The position numbers and the translations under genes were made by a program. Positions 45,803-57,391 of a stretch of DNA of 64,000 nt are shown in pieces. The notes below the pieces were generated by a model that was given only the letters and a program-made list of their open reading frames with translations, ran no database searches and was not told the DNA's origin. The first letter of the stretch is position 1, and each line of letters opens with the position of its first letter. This stretch comes from Liolophura sinensis (lineage: Eukaryota; Mollusca; Polyplacophora; Chitonida; Chitonidae): contig NC_088300.1 in assembly GCF_032854445.1 (NCBI RefSeq), positions 47,485,682 through 47,549,681 on the forward strand, given 5' to 3'.

Positions 45803-48800
45803 TGACAGATTCTTCCTCATTTGGTCTCTTCTGACTCTCCAACCTGTTATTATAAACAAAGCACTTTATTTATTTATTTTATTTAACAGGTCTTTTATGC
45901 CATACTTAAGAACATTTCACTGACATGATAGTGGCCACCACAAAGCACTTTAAGTAACTTTGTAACATTAAAAATTTTACTCTAACATCATATAGTGATT
46001 TCTGACAACTTATTTTACACATAGATAGTTGTCAGACAGGAAATTTCTCCCCTGCTTTCTTTAGTCTTGGAGAATTTGTGGAAATAGACAGTGGAGTGAG
46101 TGAGTGCTTGGGGTTTAACGTCGTACTCAACAATTTTTCAGTCATATGACGACGAAGGAATCATTAGGGTGCATGCACGTGTAATGTGCCTCCTTGTTGC
46201 AGGACGGATTTCCACCGCTCTTTTATTTAGTGCTGCATCACTGAGACGACTTACCGAAGGCAAGTAAGCGGCCCCGCCCAAGCCATTATACTGATACGGG
46301 TCAACCAGTCGTTGCACTATCCCCTTCATGCTGAACGCCAAGCGAGGAAGTTACAACTTCCTCTTTTAAAGTCTTAGGTGTGACTCGACCAAGGATTGAT
46401 CCTGGATCTACCGGTTCCGAAGCGGACGCTCTACCAACTGTGCTATCCGGGCCGGTAAATAGACAGTGGAAGCTGCTCTCTTGTTTGGTCTTACATGAAG
46501 GTCTACACATGACGTGTTACACATGTCAGAGTTTGTCAGCATTTATTTATATAACCCATCTACAGTTGGTTTACTTCACCCACAAAAATGGCAGCTAATG
46601 CACAAGTTAAAACTTGAAGTCCATGTACAACAGCAACAACAAAAAAAACAGCAACTGAATTTCTTAGTCTGAAACAAAAATTTTCCATTTAATTAACCCT
46701 AACACCGTTAATATCTGTTGGCAAAAAATATCCTCAAAAAGTACCTTAATTGTGTACAAACCTGTGAAACTCTGGAATATTATAGAGAGCAGACTGCATT
46801 TCCTTTGTCTCCTGAATGTATCTCTCTAAGTCCTTCTCTGAAGTAGCAGGTAACACATTGGGGATGTACTTTGCAAACAGCTGGGGCTTCAACTGAGCGA
46901 ACTCTGGAAATAGTAGAATTATACAAATGCAACTTCTACATGTATACAAACTGATATGGAGGAAATATACAAACCACCTTCAATATTGTAATCTGTCTAA
47001 TATATTACCTGGAGGTCAACTTGACAAGGATTTATGTTTATTGTGTGATGTTATTTGTCCTTGCCCACTAGTTGAATTATGAAATAAGGTTCCTGTGATG
47101 GGCGTCTCCACAGTTTTACAGTCTTATTTATTATTTTATAAATGATGTTCAAACTGTCTTTACAGAGAATTGAATGGAAAGTTGCATAACATCTAGCACG
47201 CACTGGTTACATTATGTTCAGTCTTTCTGTGACGTCTTACTTTATGGATGGACATTTCAAGTTTGGTCCCCAAATGGTTACTAAACAGAAATGGAATAGT
47301 TTTCAAGTGTCTTCACTGTTCTAAAAGGATGACATATTACATGTAAATGTATAAGCAGAGGAATGTGTAAAAAGAACATGCACAATTATAACATTTGGTG
47401 CCCTTACCTTTGTTCAGAAGGTGTAAGTTTTTAATCATGGTTGCCATGGTAGGAGGAGAGATAAGGAATGGATGACTACTGACTTCTTCTAACAGTGCTG
47501 AAATAAAAACAAAATATCAATGTTTCAATTTTTCAATTTTCAGGTTTTGTTTAACAGGTAATAAAGAAATCATCATCTCAATTTTCAAGGTGTTTATTTG
47601 TAAATTATACATGAATGAACAGAAATGAATTTTGTGCCAACAAAGTGAATGCCACATGGTCTTTACCACTTAATGAACAGGAAAGACATTTCTAAAAAAT
47701 AAAAAGGGAAAAAAATAGGTACACCCATATACATCTTCGAAGGCAAGTGATATAGATCTGATACCCTATTCAATCTGCTGTAAATGTCTTTTTATTTGTG
47801 GACATAAACTTTCGTGGATTTGGTAAGAAGACACATTCGCCGGAATCAACTTTCGCTGATCTTAACAGAATTTTTGGACAACTGCTTAAACTTCAATATA
47901 GAAATGTCAAGTAATAAAACAACTCAAGCATGCAAGTAACAATGTTATCATTTACCTGTAAGATGTGACAAAAATTCTATGCAATACAGTAACTTGATCA
48001 GACAAAGGAAGTTAATCCTCCTAAACTTTTAATCTTTTGAAGATGGTTAATCTTTATAAGACGAAGCCCTTACCTGCTGTGTTAGCAAATATTTGTGTCA
48101 CTCACTCCGGCAGACGCTGAAGTATTACATGTGATATAAATAAATCCCACTGTTTAATTCTCATGCATCAGCAGTGTGAGTGAAACTTTGAGTGAACTGT
48201 GACAGATTTGAGTAAATTTCTCAGAAATCATCATTATGAAAGGAAGTCTGAAGTGCGGAAACCCCAGAGCGATGTATAGGGCGCGTCGGAAAGATGATCT
48301 GACTGGAAGGCGAGTACAGTCACTGAAAAATCAGCCTCTCTCATCGTATGTATATTGTATCACCTACACACACCCAGTACAAATTATCCATTTGTATGTC
48401 TCTACCCCCCCCCCCCCCCCCCCAATAAATCAACAACAACAAAAACGTCGCATTGTGGTGGACACTCAGACGGAACTAAGCCTCTTAAAAGAAAGCAAGA
48501 TTAACTGATGATCAATTAAACCGGATTTGAGAAAGAATAGATTCTAATTAGGTATTGCTAATTAACATGTTTGAAAAAGTATTAGAACTGCAGTGCTTGT
48601 TAACAAATTTACAACTGTAACGCATGCTACATTAATAAATGACTTACATGGGTTTTATATTCAATGGCACTTATTTTTGCAGGAATGTGTTTGCTGCGAA
48701 ATCTGCGAAAGTTAGTACCACGTGAATAAAAAGGCATTTACAGCATTCATGTATCATACCTTGGCTCGAGAAGAGGACCCACATAATTCATCAACCTTTG

Positions 48801-51800
48801 CATACTTGAGAACATGTCTCTTTCCAACTTCTGGCTATTTAATATATTTTTCTGAAAGCTGGAAAATTTGTGTACATCCGCAGTTTTTGAACCATAATTA
48901 CTGGGTTTTGTCTCCAATACTTACGCAGTAGAAAGTTGATATGGTTCTTTGCCACATGAGATGTGAAGATCTTCTGCAGTTCTGCATGCAAATCTGTTTT
49001 TAATTTCGTTTCAACGTAAAATCTGTTCTGTAAAGAATAAGGCATCAACAATTGTCAATAATAACCTTAGATGTATTTCAATACAGTTGTAAACACATTC
49101 AGTTGACTAAAAATATTTAATCAGCTGCCACCGTTCATATCCTTTGCCTTTGTCTTTGGATAGTTATTTAGCGTCATATTCAAAAATTTTTCACTTATAT
49201 GATGGTGACCACTTTTAGACTAGAATGTGCCCTAACAGCCAAACTGTCCCCACACAGTGACACACATGTATGTCATACTGTTAAAAGGCAAACAAGTCTC
49301 CAACAAAGTTCATGTAAGACCACAAGAGAGCTCTGCTGACCGTCTTGTGATGGAGGGTCACATATGTTTGGTTGTTATTCGGAGTGGGTGAGTGAGTGAT
49401 TGGGGTTTAACGTCATACTTAGCTATTTTTCACTCATATGACGACGAGGAATCCTTAGAGTGCGTGTAATGTTGCAGGACGGATTTCCACCGCTCTTTTA
49501 TCTAGTGCTGCTTCACAGAGATGACTTATACTGATACGGGTTAACCAGTTGTTGTACTAACCCCTTAAGGCTCAACGCCAAGCGAGGAAGCTACAACTTC
49601 TTCTTTAAAGGTCTTAGGTGTGACCCGACCCAGGATTGACCCTGGATCTACCGCTCCCGAAGTGGACGCCCTACTATCTTTGCTATTGGTGCCGGTGATG
49701 GTTGTTATTTGGGATCATTTATTCCACAGCATTATTCAAAACTTAGGTTACACAAGTTAGAGGAAATCTCTGCTTTTCACAAGTCACAAAAGTGTTTTGC
49801 TTACCAGTCACAGTCAAATCAGCTAGTGCTGGATTCCAACACAACAGATCTTTGGTTAACAGACTATTGTCTACAAGCTCATGCAACACTTGTCTAACAG
49901 CAAAGGTTTCAATTTTGGCTTTGTTGTAGGTAAACAAGTGAAGTTATTTAAATTTATTTTGGTTCAGCTTTAGTTCAACTTTCCTTACTGTGGCGTTCAG
50001 GATACTTACCATGTAATTGAAAATTGGTACGATGCCACTCAAGGCTTGCAGATACTGGTTCATTGCAAACGCAAACTTCTCTACGTAACTTTTTACATCA
50101 GTTTTCTAAAAAAACAAACATTCAATTCTTTTTACATATCATTGGTTTCTGATCTGGCAGTGAAGTACTGTGTGACATAATTGATGTCACTAATACGCCA
50201 ATGGCTGGATTATATAGACCGATAGGAGAAAAAGGACTACATTTCGAAACTTACAGTTATCCTTCTATGCCAATATGGCATTCACACTGTGTGCATACTG
50301 ACACAAGAACTCCTTTTAAGTTATTATTTCAAATCATACATCCAGTCGATTAAAACGTAAATTTTCACATATGAAGTATTCCCATACTGAGCACTTGCTA
50401 CTCACGCTATTTTCCAGATCCACGTTGAGCCTGTCCAGGTGACTGGTGATATGTCTCAGTAAATCAGCATACAATCTCTCAGAAAACTGCTTACACACAC
50501 ACTTATATACACAACTGTCAAAACAAGAACATACAGTTACTAATGTAGAACGTCTCAAAATCAGCCTCTGGTTTAAGGTATTAACTGTTCAACTGTTTCA
50601 TATAAACAAAATAGGAACTCAATAACACAGGGATTTTAATACAGCAGTATGAGTCTGATAAGCAACACTGGAAATCTTTTACAATGGTATCCCAGGATAT
50701 GTACTCTCTTGCTTTATGCTTTCATCGTTCTCCATTTCTTGAAAGTCAAAACTGAAACCATCAAATAAATTTTGTAGTTGAGCTTAGAACTTGAAAATAT
50801 GCAGAACAAACAACCCAAAAGCCCATTCAGACCATGGGGCCCATTCCATCGGTAATGCAACTTCCATTATGGTGCAAGGTATGAGCCTTTGTAAAAACTA
50901 AATGGTTATGTGATTGATCAACTGAATCAGTTACCAGGTTTTAGTTATTTAATTTAAAAGCTTTAATCTAAAAGTCAACAAAAAAGATAAATAGAAAATG
51001 TGTTAAAATAAGGATGTAGCTTGATACACTCTGTGCTTAATTGCATAATGAAAGTGGGTTGCTATGTTGTACAGGTTGTAAGTTAATAGGTGTTATTTCT
51101 TCAGGGGAGTTTACTAAATGTTAGCTCTTCCTGTACAACTCACCTATACATCTGCTCATATGATATGGGAATGTAGCCCCCTGGGGTCATTGTCAGCAGT
51201 TGGTTCATGGCACTCTCAAGCTTGGGCCAATAATGAGTCTCGTAATCTTCCACTGTTAATGTCATCATCACTACAATAGCAAAAAGGTTTAACCTGTTTA
51301 ACATGTGGCATGTGAGTGCTTCTATGAAAGTCATGAGACAGACAAATGAAAGAAAAAGTTAGGAGCATGACGGCATTTGAACTTCAAGATATTGTTTTTG
51401 TTTGTAAACAATGGAGAAATTTTATCAATGAAATGGCATGATCATCTTACAGCAACCAAGAATTTTTGAAAATACTAATAGCCGAAAGCTCGAGTACACG
51501 GACTAGTATGTTGAAATATTTAGATACATCTTAGTCATGACAGCTCAACTTCTAGTCATAGAACCTACCAGTCCCCAAAGTCGTGAAGACTGCAGCGTGA
51601 ATAAGCATTCCATTTACCTCTAGTTGTCCAAATCCACATCGTAACATTTCCCCTTCCAATCGTCACACACAATTTTGTGATGGCAATCTAATCAAATATA
51701 ATTTTTCAGGAGAATGCATCCTGGTATGACTGTGTGTGTGGTGGTTTGAAGGGGAGGTTTGTCTGTCCATAGTCACAATCGTTACAGCTATCAATTCCAG

Positions 51801-52998
51801 GTAGGTGTTCCCATGTGTCATCACTAGTAAATCCACACCAGCATGAAATTATAGTGGAAACTGGATAAATTCCAACTCCAACCACCATGTTTGAATGCAT
51901 ACTCCTCTCAACCAATACATGGGAGATAACTAATGACACTTCTAGCATATTTGGTACATAATCTTTTCTTCAATTTTGTTTAATTTACATAAGGAATGTT
52001 TTTAGTGCTCAGTGTTGATTATGGTTCCCTCTAGGTCCTTACTGGTGTGACTGATCCTCAACAATCAGCCATAATGCATGTCAAAAGGTCTAACTTGACT
52101 AATAGTTGCAGTGGTAATTGCATACGATTCCACTCACTGTGAGGTGTATGTATTCAAACCTGGCTGTTGGAGTTGGAATTCCTCCAATTTCCACCATAGT
52201 TTCATGCTTGTGTGTGTTTACTAGTGATGACACATGGAACACCTACCTGGGATTGATAGCTGTAACGATTGTGACTATGGACAGACAAATTATTTGGTGC
52301 CCTGCAGTAGTATACTGAAACCAGCAAGGTATGTTTATGGAACAAGATAGAGCACTGATAGCATACATAATCACAGCCCTAAAGAGCTAAAAAATGGCAA
52401 GATTTCGCTACAGGTTAAGCAGCCATGATTTTGGCATATCTAAAAAATTCTCAATCTACCAGTGAGTGTACTGGTACTCAGATTACTTGGTCCTCGTTAG
52501 CTTTTTTTATCTTCCTAGCCACTTGATGTAGATGCTTGTGGAACTGCCAATCTGTGTGATGACACTTAAAATCCGATAATGTTGTATACCTCTGTTATTT
52601 GTGTTTATCTTCCAAATAACCGAATAAAGTACATATTTTACAAATAGCACGTTTTACCTCTCGCAAATGAGTCAATTTATCAACAGGAATGACGAAATAT
52701 ATCCAAAACGTTTCTCTTTACTGAATTTTAAAATTAGTGTTTGTTGAATTAAAGATAACACGAAATGACAAGTTGTTGAAACAACGCATCTTCAGGACTG
52801 TTATAAATGCAAGCAACAAGCTGGTTGGTTAACATGACGTTGTTGTTGTTGTTTTAGGCAGATCACAAATGACGTCCAATGTTAGGACACCTTACCCATA
52901 CTCCCTGGCCTCAAAATGGAAGGATTTTGTTTCTTCTTGTCATCTGGCGGTTCCGATTGAGTGGAATCCGCGATGTTCTCTTCCATGGGCTCGTCCAT
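45803..52998 (-). CDS. CACUL1: CDK2-associated and cullin domain-containing protein 1, 7 firm exons plus 1 probable
   Basis: CACUL1 has cullin-like repeats and in vertebrates binds CDK2 and promotes G1/S progression. Minus-strand exons in order: 52998-52896, 51270-51144, 50514-50406, 50105-50010, 49027-48925, 47497-47408, 46903-46762, then probably 45843-45803. Phase is kept at every junction. Recognition motifs: [82 protein letters not shown] and [18 protein letters not shown]. The start ATG at 52998 has an in-frame TGA 11 codons upstream. The N-terminus is short and acidic/lysine-rich, unlike the longer vertebrate one. Exon 8 ([11 protein letters not shown]) resembles the basic C-terminal segment of the vertebrate protein. 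If exon 7 is not spliced at its weak GTTTGT donor, the frame stops at 46746. The true last exon is unsettled, at 45619-45746 or 44738-44829. Intron 1 (51271-52895) holds a large inverted repeat. Confidence 0.88.
45867..45950 (-). mobile_element. SINE tail remnant in CACUL1 intron 7
   Basis: The minus strand reads CAGTGAAATGTTCTTAAGTA, TGGCATAAAAGACC, then a run of AAATAAATAAAT: the shared SINE 3' module, truncated. It sits just 5' of exon 8 on the minus strand. Confidence 0.65.
46096..46456 (-). mobile_element. Full-length tRNA-derived SINE (family B) with 14-bp target-site duplication
   Basis: On the minus strand the head is ACCGGCCCGGATAGCACAGT, TGGTAGAGCGTCCGCTTCGG with a B-box-like GGTCGAGTCAC. 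The body includes GAAGTTGTAACTTCCTCGC, and the tail GACTGAAAAATTGTTGAGTA, CGACGTTAAACCCCAAGCAC ends in CACTCACTC. A perfect 14-bp duplication, AAATAGACAGTGGA, flanks it at 46082-46095 and 46457-46470. It lies in the intron between CACUL1 exons 7 and 8. Confidence 0.93.
48405..48423 (+). repeat. C19 homopolymer in CACUL1 intron 5
   Basis: Nineteen consecutive C residues. In the CACUL1 pre-mRNA (minus strand) this is a G19 run able to form a quadruplex. Confidence 0.9.
49155..49215 (-). mobile_element. SINE tail remnant in CACUL1 intron 4
   Basis: The minus strand reads CCATCATATAAGTGAAAAAT, TTTTGAATATGACGCTAAAT: a mutated copy of the shared tail. Confidence 0.5.
49380..49698 (-). mobile_element. 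Family B SINE with internal deletion and 11-bp duplication
   Basis: It has the same head and tail as the copy at 46096 but lacks part of the middle (the segment with GTGCCTCCTTG and GCGGCCCCGCCC is missing or shortened). The flanking duplication TGGTTGTTATT lies at 49369-49379 and 49699-49709. It sits in CACUL1 intron 4 and is more diverged than the 46096 copy. Confidence 0.85.
51758..51907 (-). repeat. Left arm of an inverted repeat in CACUL1 intron 1
   Basis: About 150 bases whose reverse complement matches 52141-52289 at roughly 85% by eye. Shared blocks include TTTACTAGTGATGACACATG, GAACACCTACCTGG and TGATAGCTGTAACGATTGTG. The arms are 233 bases apart. Probably two copies of one repeat in opposite orientation. 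Confidence 0.85.
52141..52289 (+). repeat. Right arm of an inverted repeat in CACUL1 intron 1
   Basis: Partner of 51758-51907. Upstream of it, GTGGTAATTGCATACGATT and GTATTCAAACCTGG look weakly like tRNA A and B boxes, so the unit may be another tRNA-derived SINE. Transcribed together, the arms could fold into a long imperfect duplex. Confidence 0.8.
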
Positions 52999-53320
52999 AT
53001 TTATTATTCCACGAAAAACAGGATTTTTATGTCACTTCTCCCAGCTTGTCAACACTTACGACATTCCTACCTCCTTTACGACAGAAACTATAAAATTCCA
53101 AAATGAAGGAGTGATTTCGAAAACGGACTTGTGGTGCATGCTTGCTTTTAACTTACATTCACATTTACCTAGGACAAAATGACTGTTCATATCTGCTTTT
53201 ATATATTGGAGGTTATGAATAAATACTTTCCCGACAAATAGCATACAGATTGGACTGGTTTGCATATGATGTGTATACATATGACACGGGTGCTTGGGCT
53301 GGGTTTCAACCCATGCTCGT

Positions 53321-53520
53321 GAAATCATCCAATGCCATGCTCATGAAATCACCCAATGCCATGCCCATGAAATCACCCAATGCCATGCCCATGAAATCAC
53401 CCAATGCCATGCCCTTGAAATCACCCAATGCCATGCTCATGAAATCACCCAATGCCATGCCCATGAAATCACCCAATGCCATGTCCATGAAATCACCCAA
53501 TGCCATGGTCATGAAAACAC
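53321..53520 (+). repeat. 24-bp minisatellite upstream of CACUL1
   Basis: Eight copies of GAAATCACCCAATGCCATGC plus CCAT, starting at 53321 and every 24 bases to 53513, then a partial unit. It begins 323 bases upstream of the CACUL1 start codon, so it probably lies in the promoter or 5' leader. The eight-codon period makes it open on both strands. Confidence 0.95.
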
Positions 53521-53544
53521 CCGGGCCTGTGAAATCATAAGAAT

Positions 53545-54300
53545 GTCTGATAAAAGCAGATGCCCACAGAGTAACATTTCATCAATATGAGCTTTATGAT
53601 CCAATATAGAAATTAGGTGATGGGAAAAAACAAAAACCACTGTCGGGGTAAAGTGGGGACAGCCAATTGGGTTAAGTGGGACAGTAATGATGTTGAGCCA
53701 TGAGCAGTTGAAGCAGAATTAATATAGGGGCCTATATCAAGTAATAATGTCTTCAGAAACATTGTTTTATTTCTGGATGCTCTGAATTTTTTTCTAAAAA
53801 TCAGCACATGGAAGATCTGTCCTGCTGACTCAGCGGTTGAGCGAGCACCTTATGGCGGACAGACCATTATTCAGTTCTGAGTTGAGTCATACAAAAGAAT
53901 AAGAAAATGTTACTTCCTGTTCTGAGCTTGGAAGTGCTGAAAAAATCAGCACATGAAATACAATAGATAAATTGCCGAATAAATTTAAAGCAATTAATTA
54001 ATTCTAAAACAGTTACAATTTGAGAAAACAGGATAGTACCCAGTAAAGGATAGTATCAATTCAATCAAAGTCTTCAAACTACTGTATTCCCAATAACGGA
54101 TGGAATCAGAAGTATTAAATTTATTCCATATCTATCACATCCACATCAGCAATATCTTCATATATGCAGGAAACAAATATTCAGGAAGTATTGCTTGCAA
54201 TACGTGCAATACGTCCTATACAAGTTTGAACCGTCAAAGATGCATGTCAACGCCCAAGTACAAATAGGTCATAATTTTGTTGGAAATAGATGGAAGAGTT
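53545..54300. other. No gene or clear repeat recognised
   Basis: AT-rich sequence upstream of CACUL1. The stop-dense frames show no conserved motif. Confidence 0.55.
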
Positions 54301-54612
54301 CAAGATTCGAACTTGGTTTGCTCATGATTTGTTTCGGTGAACTAACCTAAGTACGGCACCAATTTAGTTCGATTCAGAATAACTAACAGGTAGAAGAACC
54401 ACTTATTTTGTTGAAAATGGACGACTTCAACTCGTGAGCGTGATCTATAACTTCTAATGGTTAACCTACAACGTGTATACCAAATTTCATTTCAATATAA
54501 GGAAAGGATTTGAAAGACAAAGGCCTGCAAAGCTGATGTTTGAGGAACAGACAGACTGATAGACTGACAGACGAGGTCATAACATATAGTCCCCTCTGGC
54601 ACTGGCAAATAA
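54300..54612 (+). repeat. Probable interspersed repeat (unclassified)
   Basis: Contains TATACCAAATTTCATTTCAA, then GAAAGACAAAGGCCTGC and a run of CAGACAGACTGATAGACTGA before GAGGTCATAACATATAGTCC. Similar protein-free blocks with repeated CAGACAGA are, as I recall, common non-autonomous repeats in invertebrate genomes. Ends are not defined. Confidence 0.35.
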
Positions 54613-54853
54613 GAGGGAATGCTGTGATTTGGTCAGTTTTCCTTAGTAACGTGGCCTACATAAAGGTTTGATTAATATTATGTCATGTGTGTCCACTATC
54701 TTTGGTCACATAAACTGTTACACTGGACCACATAAATAAATAAATATTGCCCCACTTTTCCCCGATGACATCATCACATGTACCGGTATTATGATTTCCA
54801 CGCTTTACCCTATTGCCATACACATGCTGTCATAATTCAGATCGGCCCCTTAG

Positions 54854-54863
54854 TATATAAAAG
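54854..54863 (+). promoter_or_regulatory. TATA-box-like site
   Basis: TATATAAAAG followed by GC-richer sequence. A start site near 54885 would be expected, but no convincing gene follows. The 127-codon frame at 54778-55161 starts upstream of the box and looks random. Confidence 0.25.
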
Positions 54864-55415
54864 CGTCCAGATCTACTGGAGCATAACCTACATTCACATA
54901 AGACAAGGGCATAAAAAACAACAACAACAACAAAAACACGCATCTGCAAAGTTCTTTGTTGGCCTCCCAAAAACAGTTCATTTGCTGAATTTTCCTTCCA
55001 GGTCATACTATTTGTTTGTATTGCACACAACCAATATCGGACCGAGGCTGGAGACACCCAATAAACAGCATTCTGGATTCCTGCTTAAACTGTGCCCGGG
55101 AAATTATTTATACCACATTGCCCCGATTTCCATATATACATGGAAATATGTGAAGTTATAACCTCAAGTTAACTTAACTACATTTGTTCATACACTGTAT
55201 AACAGTGTAATAGCCCACCAGTCGCAACCAACATTTTTGTGTAGTTAGTAAACATATTTACGGACAGAAAAAGTACAATAAATGGTTAGAGCTTATCAAT
55301 ATTGCATCTTATTTCCTGGTGTAATTTGTAATTAAGCCTTGAGATTTGTGATGGTGATATCTTAATTACCAGTACGAAAAAATTTGAGCTCTTGCTGTTG
55401 ATCGAACCGTAACAT

Positions 55416-55585
55416 GGGGTCTGCCAGACGTCCTCTCCCTTGATCAGTGAGGTTGAAAGTTCGAATCCAGCATTTGCACCTTCGGTCCATAGATTTGTTC
55501 ATCGGCTGATGACGTGCAATGGTTTCTCCCATGCTCTAAATACTGGGTATATACAGTGTAATAGGTAGACAAATAAATAAAATAA
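55416..55585 (+). mobile_element. Possible degenerate SINE
   Basis: Has a B-box-like GAAAGTTCGAATCCAGC, a SINE-body-like GGTTTCTCCCATGCTC, and an AATAAATAAAATAAAA end. The head is weak and no duplication is seen. Confidence 0.35.
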
Positions 55586-56324
55586 AAATTTAACATCATG
55601 ATTCAGGGCTATATACATGTATTATAAACACCATAGGATTATATACCGGCATGGAAATTTAATTTTAAAAATACAATCTGTTTAGAGTTGCAATTAAAGT
55701 GATCAGCTGCATTAGTTTCAGCAGTATCCGTCCAGTTTTGTTTTCCCATCAGCCGTTATAATTGACGCGAATATTGGATTATTATCACGAATTGCATACC
55801 ACGCGCTATTCCGGTGCTCCATGAGCATTTTAGTTGGAGAAACGCCTACAAGTCATATATATATAGCTGTTTGTATTTTAGAACTTATACCGGTATAAAA
55901 CATTCTTTCAACTTCAGATAACACACAGTTTGTGCGCCCATGGGCTATACATTATTAAATATCAACATGTAGGTGCGTTTGTGCTACATTATCTAACTTC
56001 AATCTATCACTGTATAAAACTGAAAAATGACAGCACTATTTCGACTATTGAGCCCATCGTTGGTGATAGCAAACTCTCTGTCAAGAACATATATAAATCA
56101 GTGTTTCAGAAGGGTAGCTAAATTGTTTGTATATCACCCATATTATTTTTTAATCTTGATAAATCCACATGAACTGAAGACTGTATTATCTTGATTGTGA
56201 AAACCTTATAGTAATTTATTTAACGGGTGGTTACATGTAATGTAACCATGTTTTGTTTTTCATGAGGTTTGAAACCGTTATTCATATTTATTTATTGCTT
56301 CCCAAAGTGGAGCGTACATGTATT

Positions 56325-56615
56325 TGCTGACGTTTATTTGTCTGTTTGTCTGTCCGCCCGTCCCATCTGTTTGTCAGAAACGTCACGGAAAAATTATGTA
56401 CTGAATTTGATGAAACTTTGTGCACCGTCTTGGAATATTCACCTTTCCCGTTGGAATGAAGTTGGAATTTGAAAACGTACAAAACATTCTTTTCTGTGAT
56501 TGGCGGTTTGGTATACACCATGTGAGAGTTGAAACATACGTACAAACACATTTTGCGCACCGTCTTGGCACAGGGTCCGAATTCAGGAATTCTTTAAATG
56601 AACTAGGGTAAAACT
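56325..56615 (+). repeat. Probable interspersed repeat (unclassified)
   Basis: Begins with a TTTGTCTGTTTGTCTGTCCG run, then GTACTGAATTTGATGAAACTT and GAAGTTGGAATTTGAAAAC. The phrase GCACCGTCTTGG occurs twice (near 56421 and 56557), a partial internal duplication. It has the style of a non-autonomous repeat, but I cannot name the family. Confidence 0.35.
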
Positions 56616-56861
56616 AGCATTATGTTTCATCAACGTCCTTAGTATAAACCTGATCACCGAATGCTTGTTTTTAATAAAGACACTCATACATATCAAGACG
56701 TTGAGCTCCAACTTCCAATCAGATGCAATTCCATGCATGATGGTTTTAGAATCTGTGAAGTCATACAGTTTTTTTGATAGATTTTGGCATGTACCATCCG
56801 CTTACATGAAGGAGTCGTATCGAATTCGCACATTGGTTGTAGGTATACATGACACAAATCC

Positions 56862-57033
56862 TCTCCGACCGTACGTGGGAAGGTGTGTCAGCAACGTGCT
56901 GAAGTTGGTCGTGGGTTTCCCCCGGGCTCTTCCTGGTTTCCTCCCACCATAATGCTGGTCGCTGTCGTATAAGTGAAATATTCTTGAGCACGTCGTAAAA
57001 CATCAGTCAAATAGATAGATAAATAAATAAACA
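56862..57033 (+). mobile_element. 5'-truncated family A SINE
   Basis: It starts at CGACCGTACGTGGGAAGG and runs through GTGGGTTTCCCCCGGGC, the TTTCCTCCCACCATAATGC module and GTGAAATATTCTTGAGCACG to a GATAGATAAATAAATAAA end. The tRNA-like head is missing. Confidence 0.85.
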
Positions 57034-57302
57034 TGAAGGAAAAGGAGAGGGACAAGCAAGGAGCCTCATGGCACTCCACATACTTTAGTATGTGTCTGGG
57101 TTTTGTTAATAACAGCATTGTGGTTTGCCCCAGTCTATATGATGCCATGGAGTATAGAATCCGTGCTTTTTCCGAATCCGTATTTTTCTACTTTGTAAGC
57201 CAGATTAACAATCCTGATATCAATTGCCCTTTGAGTGTCCATTTTAAACTACTTACAGTACTTGCGATTTCCTGTCAAAACATTCAGTTAAGAAGTCAAC
57301 AT

Positions 57303-57391
57303 TAGTGGGTCCATATCCGATTTCTTCCCACCGTATTCTTGAAATATTCTTGAATACAGCGTAATGCGCCAATAATATAAATAAATAAATC
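57303..57391 (+). mobile_element. SINE tail fragment
   Basis: TTCTTCCCACCGTATTCTTG, GAAATATTCTTGAATACAGC, then GCCAATAATATAAATAAATA. Truncated and diverged. Confidence 0.6.

Noticed and set aside
46335..46456. tRNA gene on the minus strand
   Set aside because: It is the head of the family B SINE, flanked by a 14-bp target duplication and repeated at 49380.
48236..48508. 90-codon ORF with a polyproline run
   Set aside because: It reads through the C19 homopolymer inside a CACUL1 intron on the opposite strand.
53250..53590. Peptide-repeat ORFs (KSPNAMPM and frame shadows)
   Set aside because: A product of the 24-bp minisatellite, open on both strands. No sign of a real gene.
54778..55161. 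127-codon ORF
   Set aside because: The glutamine run comes from a CAA microsatellite, there are no conserved motifs, and the nearby TATA-like site lies inside the frame.
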